Shown one piece after another: positions 27,013-36,636 of a stretch of 64,000 nt of DNA (position 1 is the stretch's first letter; every line of letters begins with the position of its first letter). Below the pieces are notes generated by a model, which made no database searches, had not been told where the DNA came from, and saw only the letters and a list, made by a program, of their open reading frames with translations. The position numbers and the translations under genes were made by a program. The DNA is taken from the NCBI GenBank assembly GCA_017414965.1, contig JAFQJL010000004.1, forward strand, positions 17,031 through 81,030, in the 5' to 3' direction. The DNA comes from Clostridia bacterium. Its GTDB lineage: Bacteria; Bacillota; Clostridia; Oscillospirales; Acutalibacteraceae.

Positions 27013-29128
27013 ACATCAACGTAAAAACTCCCCCGGAAAAATCCGGGGGAGTTTTTTGGTATTCAACACCGCGGCGGTAAAGCCCGCGGGTAATTTGTTT
27101 GGGGTTGCTTCCGCCGACGGTGTAGGCGGCAATCACACGATTGACCTCCTCGGCGGTTTCCACCGTAAAATGCAGCAACTTGAAATCCAGCGGCGGCAGT
27201 TCCTCCAACTTGTCTGCCCACCAGAGTGGGGTGGAGTTGAGTACTTCGACAGCGGTTTTGCGGTGACATTCCAACGGGAAGGTGACGCCCATCCGATCGA
27301 CCAGTGCGCCGTTTCGACCGTCGCAGCCTTGGCAGCCGACGGCGTTTTGGCGTGGGCATGCCCGCGCCAGCATTAGCGGTTGTCGTCCGTATACGAGCGC
27401 ACCGACGCGTCCGCCCCATGGCTGGCGCATTTGCGCAAAGGTCAGTTCCTGTGAGAGCGTAGCGGCGGTCAGCCCCTGCGATTGCAAGGCCGCTAGCGTG
27501 GCGGTGTTGGCGACGTTGAGACCGAATCCGCCGATCGGGGACAATCCGGCATCGGTTGCCAACGGCAGGGCGCCGATGTTGCCGCAGAGCGCCACGGTCG
27601 CACCGGCGGACTTGGCATCCGCCAAGCGTGCGCGAATGGCGTCCTCGGCGCCCCAGAGTGCACGCGGGATCTCCACGCCGACCGTCAGGCGATCCGCCCA
27701 TTTGGTGAGGATGGCCGGATCGGTGTCCAGCGGAAAGAATACGGTTTCTGCCGCTTGCGCGACCGTGTCGGTCATCTGACCGGCATCCGACAACCGCACC
27801 CACCACTGCTCGGCGCGATCGACAGGAGAATGGACTTCAAGCGTCGGTTCGCGCCACGCAATCGGACGGCACGCGCCGCGCAAAGCGGTCAGCGCCGCCA
27901 ACGCTTCGCGCCGGAGCGCGTTGAGCGCCGCCGCCGAGAGTGACAAGCCGTCTGCCGCCTGTACCGACAGATCCTCCAGCCGATACGGCGTGCCGCCGGT
28001 CTTGCTCAACTGCTGCGAGATGCGCTCGTGACTCATCGGGCGCTCGGAAAGCACCGGCAGATCGCCGGTGACCGTTGCGGTATGTCCGTCGTGATCGCTG
28101 ACCACCAACTGCGCCGGTTGATCGGGCGCCAGCGTCAGCGCAAACCGGACGGGCACGCGCGGTTTTTCGGCGCGCGTCAACTGCTGCAGGCGCGAGAGTG
28201 CGCCGGAAGCGGCGGTTACGTCCTCTTTGCGACGCATCCCGAACATCGCGTTCCGCCGACCGGTGTAGTAGCCGTCGGTAAATCCGCTGCGCGAAAAGAC
28301 CGATTGCAGATCGGTTTTTAAGGATTCCGAAATTTCTTCGCCGTCCGCGGCGGCGGCATAGACCGCCGAGGCGGCAGCTACGTATTCCGGTCGCTTGCGG
28401 CGCCCTTCGATCTTGAGGGAGTCCACGCCGAGTGTGGCCAGTTCCTGCGCGTACGGATACAACGCCAGATCACGCAAGCTGAGGGCAGCATCCCGTCCCT
28501 CGACGGCGCGATCGGCTTTACCGGCGACCGCAAACGGCAGGCGGCAGGTCTGCGCGCACAGTCCGCGGTTGCCGCTTCGTCCGCCGAGCATAGCAGAGAA
28601 GTAGCATTGGCCGGATACGCACATACACAAGGCGCCGTGCGCGAACACTTCAATTTCCGCCCCTTGACCTACACACGCGGCGATCTCCTCGCGAGACATC
28701 TCGCGCGCCAATACCACACGCGAAAAACCGAGCGCGGCGAGCGCTTGCACGCCGGCAGGCGAATGACAGGAGCATTGGGTGGAGGCGTGCAACACCATAT
28801 CCGGCGCGGCTTGTCGAATGGCGGTCGCCAGACCGAGATCCTGCACGATCAGCGCATCCACACCGCAAGCGCAAGCCTCTTTGGCGGTTTCCAGCACCGC
28901 TGCAAACTCCTCTTGCCGCACTAGCGTGTTCAACGCCAAGTGAACAGCCACACCACGAACATGACACTCCCGGACGATGTCCGCGAGTGTCATGGTGCCA
29001 AAATCGTTTGCGTTTTGGCGCGCGTTAAATTTTCCAATCCCCAGATAGACGGCGTCCGCACCGGCGCGGAGCGCCGCATCCAGCATATCGCATGAGGCGA
29101 CAGGGGCCAAAATCTCCGGTCGTTTCAT
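26963..29128 (-). CDS. U32 family peptidase / RlhA-like 23S rRNA hydroxylation protein
   Basis: The 721-aa protein combines the U32 domain with a C-terminal DUF3656-type region, the layout of E. coli RlhA (YdcP), which is needed for 23S rRNA C2501 hydroxylation. Signatures seen are EVFAHGALCMCVSGQC, LGGRSGNRGLCAQTCR (iron-sulfur cysteines) and LKIEGRRKRPEYV. Its start overlaps the zapA stop by one base. The family usually ends near RGLYYRGVE; here the frame continues about 30 residues past GLYRRGVE, through a terminator hairpin and into dut antisense, suggesting a lost stop codon. Confidence 0.88.
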   Translation of the reverse strand: MKRPEILAPVASCDMLDAALRAGADAVYLGIGKFNARQNANDFGTMTLADIVRECHVRGVAVHLALNTLVRQEEFAAVLETAKEACACGVDALIVQDLGLATAIRQAAPDMVLHASTQCSCHSPAGVQALAALGFSRVVLAREMSREEIAACVGQGAEIEVFAHGALCMCVSGQCYFSAMLGGRSGNRGLCAQTCRLPFAVAGKADRAVEGRDAALSLRDLALYPYAQELATLGVDSLKIEGRRKRPEYVAAASAVYAAAADGEEISESLKTDLQSVFSRSGFTDGYYTGRRNAMFGMRRKEDVTAASGALSRLQQLTRAEKPRVPVRFALTLAPDQPAQLVVSDHDGHTATVTGDLPVLSERPMSHERISQQLSKTGGTPYRLEDLSVQAADGLSLSAAALNALRREALAALTALRGACRPIAWREPTLEVHSPVDRAEQWWVRLSDAGQMTDTVAQAAETVFFPLDTDPAILTKWADRLTVGVEIPRALWGAEDAIRARLADAKSAGATVALCGNIGALPLATDAGLSPIGGFGLNVANTATLAALQSQGLTAATLSQELTFAQMRQPWGGRVGALVYGRQPLMLARACPRQNAVGCQGCDGRNGALVDRMGVTFPLECHRKTAVEVLNSTPLWWADKLEELPPLDFKLLHFTVETAEEVNRVIAAYTVGGSNPKQITRGLYRRGVEYQKTPPDFSGGVFTLMFIYRSIRNRRRHARSH
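27024..27057. terminator. Bidirectional terminator between dut and the U32 peptidase
   Basis: ACTCCCCCGGA pairs with TCCGGGGGAGT around a 4-nt loop, with TTTTTT on the plus side and an A-rich flank (T-rich on minus). On the minus strand the hairpin lies inside the open frame of the U32 gene. Confidence 0.9.
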
Positions 29129-29460
29129 CAGATGCGACGGTAGTTCTCCAGCTCGCGGCGCAGACGCTCGACTTCGCGGCGGGCGTTGTCGGCTTCGATG
29201 CGCGCACGCGCGTTGTCATCCAAGTAGCTCTTCATCTGCGCGCGGAGATTGTCCGCGGTGGATTCGGCTTTTTTGGTCGCGTCCAGACAGTTGAGCGCGC
29301 ACAGCACCGCCGCCATGGTGGTGGAAACGCGCGGATTCTGCATCAGCTCGCGCATCTGGCTGTCAACCTCGGCGCCCAGCTCGTTCATATAGGCGACCGA
29401 CTCGTCGGAGGTCAGGCAATAGGTGGCTCCGGCGATAGAAAGATTTACTTTATTAGCCAT
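29128..29460 (-). CDS. zapA: Cell division protein ZapA
   Basis: ZapA bundles FtsZ filaments at the Z ring. The 110-aa protein has the short N-terminal domain (VNLSIAGATYCLTSDES) followed by a long coiled coil rich in Arg/Glu/Ala (about 60-108). It overlaps the U32 gene by one base; a zapA-U32 pairing is common in Firmicutes. Confidence 0.9.
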   Translation of the reverse strand: MANKVNLSIAGATYCLTSDESVAYMNELGAEVDSQMRELMQNPRVSTTMAAVLCALNCLDATKKAESTADNLRAQMKSYLDDNARARIEADNARREVERLRRELENYRRI

Positions 29461-29477
29461 AATCTACACTCCTTTAC

Positions 29478-30098
29478 TTAGGCATTGGCCGATTTGACAA
29501 GGCCGTGGGCGGTCAGCCACGCGCTGACGGTCACGTCTTCCCGACGCGCCAGCGCACGCAGATCCAAGTACAGACGATGATCGAGATCGCGCAACGCCAT
29601 TGCCGTGGGGGCGCCATCGGGGAACAGCGCACGCACGCGCGCTTCGATATCCGCCACGTCACCCAGCGCGAGCGCCGGACGTCCGCCGCCGGAACGCTGA
29701 TAGGTGAATCCGCCGCGCGCAAAGAACGCGTCCAGATCGCCCTCGTCGCCGGTCAGACGGCGCAGCTGCGCACCGCGCTCGGCCAGCTTCTTGTGACCGG
29801 TGTTCAGACGAACGATCACGCCGTCCGGATAGATCTCGCGCAAACGGGCAAAATAACGATCCAACTTGCGTTGCAACGCTTCGGCCGAAATGGCCGTTTC
29901 TTCCTCGGTGGCAACCGCCGCCTCAGCCGGTGCGGCCGCTTCCGCCTCGGCTACCGGTGCCACGGCCGGCACAGCCTCGGGGGCTTTTTCCTCCTGTGCA
30001 TTTTCAACGGGGGCAGGTTTTTGCTCTTCCTGCGGTGCTTTCATCGGGACGGCTTCGTTTTGCGGCTTTTTGCCGAATAAACGATCAAAAAATCCCAT
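29478..30098 (-). CDS. Unknown zapA-linked protein with internal duplication
   Basis: The 206-aa protein begins MGFFDRLFGKK, an amphipathic basic start like that of FtsY. A disordered Ala/Pro/Glu linker (about 15-72) follows, then two similar modules (about 75-134 and 150-203), each with a PDG turn (91-93 and 160-162) followed by Leu/Arg-rich helices and an aromatic ending (AFFARGGFTY; AWLTAHGLVK). AAAAGGAGGGG precedes the ATG. It lies 17 bases upstream of zapA, so it shares the operon. I do not recognise the family; a division- or membrane-associated role is only suggested by context. Confidence 0.65.
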   Translation of the reverse strand: MGFFDRLFGKKPQNEAVPMKAPQEEQKPAPVENAQEEKAPEAVPAVAPVAEAEAAAPAEAAVATEEETAISAEALQRKLDRYFARLREIYPDGVIVRLNTGHKKLAERGAQLRRLTGDEGDLDAFFARGGFTYQRSGGGRPALALGDVADIEARVRALFPDGAPTAMALRDLDHRLYLDLRALARREDVTVSAWLTAHGLVKSANA

Positions 30099-30287
30099 AA
30101 AAACCCCTCCTTTTCGTGATATTGTGCTTTAATTATACACCAAGTATTTTCAAAAATCTACCCTTTTCGTCAGAAAAATTGAAAAAATTTACCCCCTGCT
30201 TTTTGGTGGTTTTGCATATAAGAGAAAGAATTTGAGGGTGGGTAGATTATGGAAATGCGGTTTGTGGCATAAAAATGTGCGAAGCGG

Positions 30288-30316
30288 TGGACTTTTTTGT
30301 TTTATTGTGGTAGAAT
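30288..30316 (+). promoter_or_regulatory. Sigma-A-like promoter of the rhamnan/rml cluster
   Basis: TGGACT, 17 bases, TAGAAT, 40 bases upstream of the glycosyltransferase start. The rest of the 258-bp gap (30099-30356) holds an A/T-rich stretch, with a weak minus-strand promoter (TATAAT at 30132-30137) for the zapA operon. Confidence 0.55.
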
Positions 30317-30356
30317 ATCTATATATGTCAATATTAAAAGAAAGAGAGGCCACGCG

Positions 30357-31847
30357 ATGAGCAAGGTTTCGGTTTCGCTGGTTTCCTATAACAGCGGAGG
30401 GGTGATTGTCGGAGCGCTGACGTCGCTGTTCCGCGAAGTGCAGGATTTGGATCTGCAGGTATACGTGGTGGATAACGCTTCCTCGGACAATACGGTGGCC
30501 ACGGTGCAAGAGCATTTTCCGCAGGTGACCGTGTTGCCGCTTTCGGAAAACTGCGGCTTTGGCGGCGGACACAACGCGGTGTTGCCGCTGTTGGATTCGG
30601 ATTACCACCTGATCTTAAATCCGGACGTGCTGTTCACCTACGACGCCTTGACGCCGTTGTGCGAATGGCTGGACGAGCATACGGACACGGTGCTGGTCAC
30701 CCCCAACGTGCTCAATCCGGATGGCACGCGACAGGCGGTGCCGCGGCGGTTGCCGCGACCGGAATATATGCTCTCTCGTCCGTTGGCGAAATTCGGGGGA
30801 GTTTTCCGGAAATGGCGCAACGCCTACACGATGAACGGCAGCGATTTTGACGGTCCCACCGAGATTTCGTTTTGCACCGGTTGCTTTATGCTGGTGCGGA
30901 CGGCAGCCTTAAAAGCGGTCGGCGGCTTTGATGAGGATTTCTTCCTCTACTGCGAGGATGCCGACCTCTCTCGTCGCTTGGCGGCGCACGGTCGACTGAT
31001 CTGCTTACCGGATGTCAGCGTGACTCACGGTTGGGAGCGCGGCAGCAGCAAGAATGCGGCGCTCCGCAAACTGCATATGCAGTCGATGCGGCGGTATTTC
31101 GCCAAATGGCGCGGCCGCGAAGCAACGGCGATGCCGGGCGAACGCGTATCGGTGGCGATGGCGTCCTACAACGGCGCTCGCTATATCGAGGAGCAGCTGC
31201 TGTCCATCACCGCGCAGTTGGCGGCAGAGGACGAAGTGATCGTGTCGGACGACGGCTCTACCGACGGTACGATCGAGATAATCGACCGTCTGGCGGCGAC
31301 CGATCCGCGCATCCGTCGGATCGACGGACCGCGCGCCGGTATCGTGGCCAACTTTGAAAATGCGATGAAGGCCTGCACGGGCGATATCGTGTTTCTGGCC
31401 GATCAAGACGATGTGTGGCACGCCGACAAGCGCGAAGCGGTGCTGGATAAATTCCGCCAGACCGGTGCGACGCTGGTGCTGCACGACGCACGTGTGACCG
31501 ACGGCGCGCTGACCGAAACGGCCCCGTCCTACTTTGCATTCCACGGCACGCGCGCGGGGTATTGGCAAAACCTGTGGCGTAACGGCTACGTCGGCTGCTG
31601 TATGGCGTTTCGGCGGGAACTGCTGGAGATCGCGTTGCCGATGCCGACAAACCTTCCGATGCACGATCAATGGCTGGGAATGCTCGCCGAAAAACGTGGC
31701 GGCGTGGCGTTGCTCAACAAACCGCTGATCGATTATCGTCGGCACGAGAGCAACGCGACCACGCTGGAACAGCACGGGCCGCTGCCGGAGATGCTCAAAA
31801 ATCGTTGGATCATGCTCCGCGCGTTGACGGCGCGGCTGAAAAAATGA
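30357..31847 (+). CDS. Fused double GT2 glycosyltransferase (rhamnosyltransferase-like)
   Basis: A 496-aa cytosolic protein made of two complete family-2 glycosyltransferase domains. Domain 1 (about 1-255) resembles WbbL/RfbF rhamnosyltransferases: VDNASSD (38-44), the NPD motif (88-90) and CEDADLSRR. Domain 2 (about 262-496) resembles RgpB-type enzymes: SDDGSTD (297-303), LADQDDVW and GCCMAFRREL. It heads a cluster with rmlA, rmlD and rmlC, so the likely job is adding two sugars, at least one rhamnose, to a cell-wall polysaccharide. The substrate is an inference. Confidence 0.82.
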   Translation: MSKVSVSLVSYNSGGVIVGALTSLFREVQDLDLQVYVVDNASSDNTVATVQEHFPQVTVLPLSENCGFGGGHNAVLPLLDSDYHLILNPDVLFTYDALTPLCEWLDEHTDTVLVTPNVLNPDGTRQAVPRRLPRPEYMLSRPLAKFGGVFRKWRNAYTMNGSDFDGPTEISFCTGCFMLVRTAALKAVGGFDEDFFLYCEDADLSRRLAAHGRLICLPDVSVTHGWERGSSKNAALRKLHMQSMRRYFAKWRGREATAMPGERVSVAMASYNGARYIEEQLLSITAQLAAEDEVIVSDDGSTDGTIEIIDRLAATDPRIRRIDGPRAGIVANFENAMKACTGDIVFLADQDDVWHADKREAVLDKFRQTGATLVLHDARVTDGALTETAPSYFAFHGTRAGYWQNLWRNGYVGCCMAFRRELLEIALPMPTNLPMHDQWLGMLAEKRGGVALLNKPLIDYRRHESNATTLEQHGPLPEMLKNRWIMLRALTARLKK

Positions 31848-31886
31848 ATGACGGGCCCTGCCCGTGACATAAGGAGAGGATGTAAC

Positions 31887-32762
31887 ATGAAAGGTATTAT
31901 CTTGGCCGGCGGTGCCGGTACGCGACTGTATCCGTCGACGTTGGCGGTGTCCAAGCAGATTTTGACGGTGTACGACAAACCGATGATCTACTATCCGCTG
32001 TCCACGCTGATGTTGGCCGGCGTGCGCGAGGTGCTGATCATCTCCACGCCGCGCGATCTGCCGACGTATCGCGAATTGCTCGGCACCGGCGAACAGCTGG
32101 GTATGCGCTTTGAGTACGTGGTGCAGGAAGCACCGCGCGGTCTGGCCGAGGCGTGTATTCTCGGTCGCGATTTCATCGGAGACGATTCGGTGTGTCTGGT
32201 GTTGGGCGACAACGTGTTTTACGGCTACGGCTTCGGTGGCCGCTTGTTGAAAGCGGCTTCCCGTACGGAAGGCGCCACCATCTTTGGCTACCACGTGTCC
32301 AACCCGAAGGATTTCGGTGTGGTGGAATACGATAAGGATTGGAACGTGCTGTCCATTGAGGAAAAACCGGCCAATCCGAAGTCCAACTACGCGGTTCCGG
32401 GTCTGTATTTCTACGACAACGACGTGGTGGAGATCGCGGCGAATATCAAGCCGTCTCCGCGCGGCGAGCTGGAGATCACCGATGTCAACAACGAGTATCT
32501 TCGTCGCGGCAAGCTCAAGGTGGAACTGCTCGGTCGCGGTATGGCGTGGCTGGATACCGGCAACCATCGTGCGTTGTTGGCGGCGTCCAACTTCGTGGAA
32601 ACGGTGCAGACGCGGCAGGGACTTTACATCTCCTGCATCGAGGAGATCGCCTATCGTCGCGGTTTCATCACGCGTGAGCAGTTGACCGAACTGGGGAACA
32701 AACTCAAAACCACGGAATACGGCCAGTACATCCTGAAAGTCGCTAACGGCGAGGTGGAGTAA
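31887..32762 (+). CDS. rmlA: Glucose-1-phosphate thymidylyltransferase
   Basis: RmlA makes dTDP-glucose from dTTP and glucose-1-phosphate, the first step to dTDP-L-rhamnose. The 291-aa protein has the nucleotidyltransferase signature [17 protein letters not shown] at residues 8-24, [10 protein letters not shown] and the WLDTG motif. ATG at 31887 follows AAGGAGAGG. The frame is open upstream but without homology. Confidence 0.96.
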   Translation: MKGIILAGGAGTRLYPSTLAVSKQILTVYDKPMIYYPLSTLMLAGVREVLIISTPRDLPTYRELLGTGEQLGMRFEYVVQEAPRGLAEACILGRDFIGDDSVCLVLGDNVFYGYGFGGRLLKAASRTEGATIFGYHVSNPKDFGVVEYDKDWNVLSIEEKPANPKSNYAVPGLYFYDNDVVEIAANIKPSPRGELEITDVNNEYLRRGKLKVELLGRGMAWLDTGNHRALLAASNFVETVQTRQGLYISCIEEIAYRRGFITREQLTELGNKLKTTEYGQYILKVANGEVE

Positions 32763-32764
32763 TT

Positions 32765-33652
32765 TTGAACGTTCTGATCACCGGCGCAAACGGCCAGCTC
32801 GGTCGTGAGCTGCAGTCTGTTCTCCGGCGCGGGCGAGCCGATATCGGTGCGGTGCCGGCAGTCTATGCGGACGCGACGGTTACGGCGGTCGACGCCGATC
32901 AACTGGATATTACCGATGCGCAGGCGGTGACGGCGTTTTTTACCAAAACCTGCCCCGATGTTGTGTTTAACTGCGCGGCATACACGCAAGTGGATGCGTG
33001 CGAGGAGAACGAGGCGGACGCGGCTCGCGTCAACGCGGACGGACCGGCGCATCTGGCGGCGGCCGCCGCCCGAATCGGCGCCAAGCTGGTGCACGTGTCG
33101 ACCGATTACGTGTTTGACGGCGCGGCTTGCGAGCCGTACGACGAGGATGCGCCGACGGCGCCGGCGACGGCGTACGGCCGCACCAAGCAACGCGGCGAGC
33201 AGGCGGTGTTGGCGGCGTGCGATCGTGTTTTTGTGGTGCGCACCGCATGGTTGTATGGAACCGAGGGGCACAATTTTGTGGCCACTATGCGCCGTCTCGG
33301 CGCTTCGCGTGACACCGTGACGGTGGTGGACGACCAGACCGGTAGCCCCACCTACACCGAGGATCTCGCGTGGACGTTGCTGGCGCTGGGCGCGACCGAG
33401 CACTATGGCGTTTACCACGCCACCGGTGCCGGAAGCTGTACGTGGTGTGCGTTTGCTCGCGCCATTATGGAACGCGCGGGCAACGGTTGCCGCGTACTGC
33501 CGTGTACGACGGCGGAATATCCCAGCAAAACGCCGCGTCCGGCGTACTCGGTGCTGGGGCATAAGGCGCTGGCGGCGATCGGACTGGATCGTATACGGCC
33601 GTGGGAGGATGCGCTGGATGCGTATTTTGCCCGAACAAAAAACGAGGGGTAA
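32765..33652 (+). CDS. rmlD: dTDP-4-dehydrorhamnose reductase
   Basis: RmlD catalyses the last, NAD(P)H-dependent step to dTDP-L-rhamnose. The 295-aa short-chain dehydrogenase has GANGQLGREL for the cofactor, VSTDYVFDG and the YxxxK catalytic pair YGRTK. The start is TTG at 32765, two bases after the rmlA stop, with a GAGGTGGAG site inside rmlA. Confidence 0.94.
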   Translation: MNVLITGANGQLGRELQSVLRRGRADIGAVPAVYADATVTAVDADQLDITDAQAVTAFFTKTCPDVVFNCAAYTQVDACEENEADAARVNADGPAHLAAAAARIGAKLVHVSTDYVFDGAACEPYDEDAPTAPATAYGRTKQRGEQAVLAACDRVFVVRTAWLYGTEGHNFVATMRRLGASRDTVTVVDDQTGSPTYTEDLAWTLLALGATEHYGVYHATGAGSCTWCAFARAIMERAGNGCRVLPCTTAEYPSKTPRPAYSVLGHKALAAIGLDRIRPWEDALDAYFARTKNEG

Positions 33653-33655
33653 GTT

Positions 33656-34195
33656 ATGGGAAAATTACTTGTCGAAAAAACAGAGATCGAGGGCGTTTTG
33701 TTGTTGACGCCGGCGGTGTATGGCGATGCGCGCGGCTATTTTACGGAAACGTATAACGAGCGCGACTATCGCGAAGCCGGCATTGACGCCACGTTCGTGC
33801 AAGACAACGAGTCTCGTTCGGCACGGGGCGTGTTGCGCGGTCTTCATTTCCAAAAAACTCACCCCCAAGCCAAACTGGTGCGCGTGTTGCAGGGGGAAGT
33901 GTTTGACGTAGCGGTGGATCTGCGCGAGGGAAGTCCCACCTACGGGCAATGGACCGGTGCGGTGCTGACCGGCGAAAATCACAAACAGATATTTGTCCCC
34001 AAGGGGTTTGCCCACGGGTTTTTGGTGTTGTCCGACTACGCGGTGTTCGCGTACAAATGCGATGATTTTTACGATCCGACCGACGAGGGCGGATTGCTTT
34101 GGAACGATCCGGATATCGGCATTGAATGGCCGATTGCGGCGGATATGACCTTGTTGCTCTCCGACAAGGACAAACAGCAACCGACGCTTCGCTGA
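33656..34195 (+). CDS. rmlC: dTDP-4-dehydrorhamnose 3,5-epimerase
   Basis: RmlC epimerises C3 and C5 of dTDP-4-keto-6-deoxyglucose. The 179-aa cupin has the catalytic RGLHFQ region, VAVDLREGSPTYGQW and the FAHGFLVLSDYA segment. It starts three bases after rmlD. The pathway gene rmlB is not in the window. A terminator follows. Confidence 0.96.
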   Translation: MGKLLVEKTEIEGVLLLTPAVYGDARGYFTETYNERDYREAGIDATFVQDNESRSARGVLRGLHFQKTHPQAKLVRVLQGEVFDVAVDLREGSPTYGQWTGAVLTGENHKQIFVPKGFAHGFLVLSDYAVFAYKCDDFYDPTDEGGLLWNDPDIGIEWPIAADMTLLLSDKDKQQPTLR

Positions 34196-34211
34196 TAAAG
34201 GGTGAACAATT

Positions 34212-34246
34212 CACAAAAACCCCTGCTTTCCGGCAGGGGTTTTTGT
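34212..34246 (+). terminator. Terminator after rmlC
   Basis: ACAAAAACCCCTGC pairs with GCAGGGGTTTTTGT around a 5-nt loop; the right arm supplies the T-run. Confidence 0.9.
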
Positions 34247-34258
34247 ATACTCTGAAAA

Positions 34259-34322
34259 ACACAAAATATTGTCGAAATAATTGCAAAATCGCGTTGACAA
34301 ACACAATATGTTGTAATATAAT
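34259..34322 (+). promoter_or_regulatory. pflB promoter carrying NrdR-box-like palindromes
   Basis: The promoter is TTGACA (34294-34299), 17 bases, TATAAT (34317-34322). The spacer is filled by ACACAATATGTTGTAA (34301-34316), and a second copy, ACACAAAATATTGTCG (34259-34274), lies upstream with centres 42 bases apart. Position and sequence mirror the nrdD promoter. Binding by NrdR is an inference; a different anaerobic regulator with a similar site is possible. Confidence 0.7.
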
Positions 34323-34404
34323 GAAAATGCGCCGCTGTCGCTGACGGGCGCATAAAAGAAGTTAGTGCAGAATATCTGCTTGGATACTCAGAGGAGGAAC
34401 TGTT

Positions 34405-36636
34405 ATGCAACACGAAAATTGGAAAGGATTTGCACAGGGCGTATGGCAAGAGGAGATCAACGTCCGTGATTTCATTCAGAATAACTATAAAGAATATACC
34501 GGCGATGCGTCGTTCTTGGCCGGTGCCACCGCGCGCACGGATGCGCTGATGGAGAAGGTACAGGCGCTGTTTGCGGAGGAGCGCAAAAAGGGCGGCGTGC
34601 TGGATATTGATACCGAGACCGTCACCTCGCTGACCAGCTATGCGCCGGGCTACGTGGACAAGGATCGCGAGATCATTGTCGGCTTGCAGACGGATGCACC
34701 GCTGAAGCGCGGCGTCAATCCGTTTGGCGGTATGCGTATGGCGCGTCAGGCATGCTCGGCGTACGGCTATCAGCTCAGCGACAAGGTGCGTCAGGAATTC
34801 CGTTTCCGCACCACGCATAACGACGGCGTGTTCCGCGCGTATACCGACGAAATGCGCGCCGCGCGCAAATGCCACGTCATCACCGGTCTGCCGGACGCCT
34901 ACGGTCGCGGCCGCATCATTGGCGATTATCGCCGTGTGGCGCTGTACGGCGTGGATCGGCTGATCGAGGAAAAGGAGAAAGACAAGGCGGCGCTGGTCGA
35001 TTGCGATTTTAACGAGGAGACCGTCCGCTTGAGTGAGGAGCTGTTCAAGCAGATCACGTTCCTTGGTTATATGAAAGAAATGGCCGCTATGTATGGCTTT
35101 GATATCAGCCGTCCGGCGGCGAATGCGCGCGAGGCGATCCAGTGGACGTATTTCGGGTATCTGGCGTCCATCAAGGAGCAAAACGGTGCGGCGATGTCGC
35201 TTGGACGCGTCAGCTCATTCTTTGATATTTACATCGAGCGCGACCTGCAAAAAGGCATTTTGACCGAGGAGGAAGCGCAGGAGCTGATGGACGATTTCGT
35301 CATCAAGCTGCGCTTGGCGCGCCACCTGCGCACGCCGGAATACAACGAACTGTTTGGCGGCGATCCGATGTGGATCACCGAAGTGGTCGGTGGTATGGGT
35401 GAGGACGGTCGTACGCTGGTCACCAAGAGCAGCTTCCGTATGCTCAATACGCTGTACACGCTCGGCTCTTCGCCGGAGCCCAACCTGACGGTGCTGTGGT
35501 CGACGGCGTTGCCGGAAGGCTTTAAGAAATTCTGCGCCAAGGTGTCGGCGGATACCGACTCTATCCAGTACGAAAACGATGACGTGATGCGTCCGATCTA
35601 CGGCGACGACTACGCGATCGCCTGTTGCGTGTCCGCGATGAAAGTGGGCAAGCAGATGCAGTTCTTCGGCGCGCGATGCAATCTCGCGAAGCTGTTGCTC
35701 ATTGCGATCAACGGTGGCTACGACGCCACCAGCGGGATGCACATCGGTCCGCAGATGCCGGTGATGGACGGCGGCAAACTGGATTTTGACGCCGTCATGG
35801 AGCGTTACGAGATCTACATCGCATGGCTGATGCGACTGTACGTCAACACGATGAACGTCATCCATTATATGCACGATAAATACGCCTACGAGAAAACGCA
35901 GATGGCGCTGCACGATACCGAGGTCGGTCGCTTTATGGCGTTTGGCATTGCGGGACTTTCGGTGGTAGTGGATTCGCTGTCGGCGATCAAGCACGCGACC
36001 GTGCTGCCCATCAAGGATGCCGACGGCTTCATCACCGATTTTGAAACGATTGGCGGTTTCCCGAAATTTGGTAACGACGACGATCGCGTGGACCTGATCG
36101 CCAAGGATATGACCCATCGCGTGATCACCGAACTGCGCAAGACGCCGACCTACCGCGGTGCCGAGCACACGCTGTCGGTGTTGACCATCACCTCCAACGT
36201 GATGTACGGCAAGCACACCGGCGCCACGCCGGACGGCCGCAAGGCGTCCGCACCGTTTGCGCCGGGCGCCAACCCGATGCACAACCGCGAGGAGAACGGC
36301 GCGCTGGCGTCCTTGAACTCGGTGGCGAAGATCGACTACAACGATTGCCGCGACGGCATTTCCAACACCTTCTCCATCACGCCGGAAACGCTCGGCAAGA
36401 CCGAGGAGGAGCGCGTGGACAACCTGGTCGCCATTTTGGATGGGTATTTTGCCAAGAAGGCGCATCACATCAACGTCAACGTGCTGAATCGCGAAACGCT
36501 GATGAAAGCGTACGAAAACCCCGAGGATTACCCCAACCTGACCATTCGCGTGTCCGGTTATGCGGTCAACTTCAACAAGCTGTCGCGTGAGCAGCAGCGT
36601 GAAGTCATCAGTCGCACCTTCCACGAGGCGATGTGA
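34405..36636 (+). CDS. pflB: Formate C-acetyltransferase (pyruvate formate-lyase)
   Basis: PflB splits pyruvate with CoA into acetyl-CoA and formate, a main anaerobic ATP route. The 743-aa glycyl-radical enzyme has the adjacent catalytic cysteines Cys407-Cys408 (AIACCVSAM) and the radical site VSGYAV with Gly718. The acetyl-CoA can feed PduL-dependent acetate formation. The ATG follows GAGGAGG, and the stop overlaps the pflA start (TGATG). Confidence 0.97.
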   Translation: MQHENWKGFAQGVWQEEINVRDFIQNNYKEYTGDASFLAGATARTDALMEKVQALFAEERKKGGVLDIDTETVTSLTSYAPGYVDKDREIIVGLQTDAPLKRGVNPFGGMRMARQACSAYGYQLSDKVRQEFRFRTTHNDGVFRAYTDEMRAARKCHVITGLPDAYGRGRIIGDYRRVALYGVDRLIEEKEKDKAALVDCDFNEETVRLSEELFKQITFLGYMKEMAAMYGFDISRPAANAREAIQWTYFGYLASIKEQNGAAMSLGRVSSFFDIYIERDLQKGILTEEEAQELMDDFVIKLRLARHLRTPEYNELFGGDPMWITEVVGGMGEDGRTLVTKSSFRMLNTLYTLGSSPEPNLTVLWSTALPEGFKKFCAKVSADTDSIQYENDDVMRPIYGDDYAIACCVSAMKVGKQMQFFGARCNLAKLLLIAINGGYDATSGMHIGPQMPVMDGGKLDFDAVMERYEIYIAWLMRLYVNTMNVIHYMHDKYAYEKTQMALHDTEVGRFMAFGIAGLSVVVDSLSAIKHATVLPIKDADGFITDFETIGGFPKFGNDDDRVDLIAKDMTHRVITELRKTPTYRGAEHTLSVLTITSNVMYGKHTGATPDGRKASAPFAPGANPMHNREENGALASLNSVAKIDYNDCRDGISNTFSITPETLGKTEEERVDNLVAILDGYFAKKAHHINVNVLNRETLMKAYENPEDYPNLTIRVSGYAVNFNKLSREQQREVISRTFHEAM

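Noticed and set aside
34340..34404. Hairpins in the pflB leader (TGCGCC...GGGCGCA and GCAGAATATCTGC)
   Set aside because: Stems are short, without a T-run or recognised aptamer; not strong enough to call a regulatory RNA.
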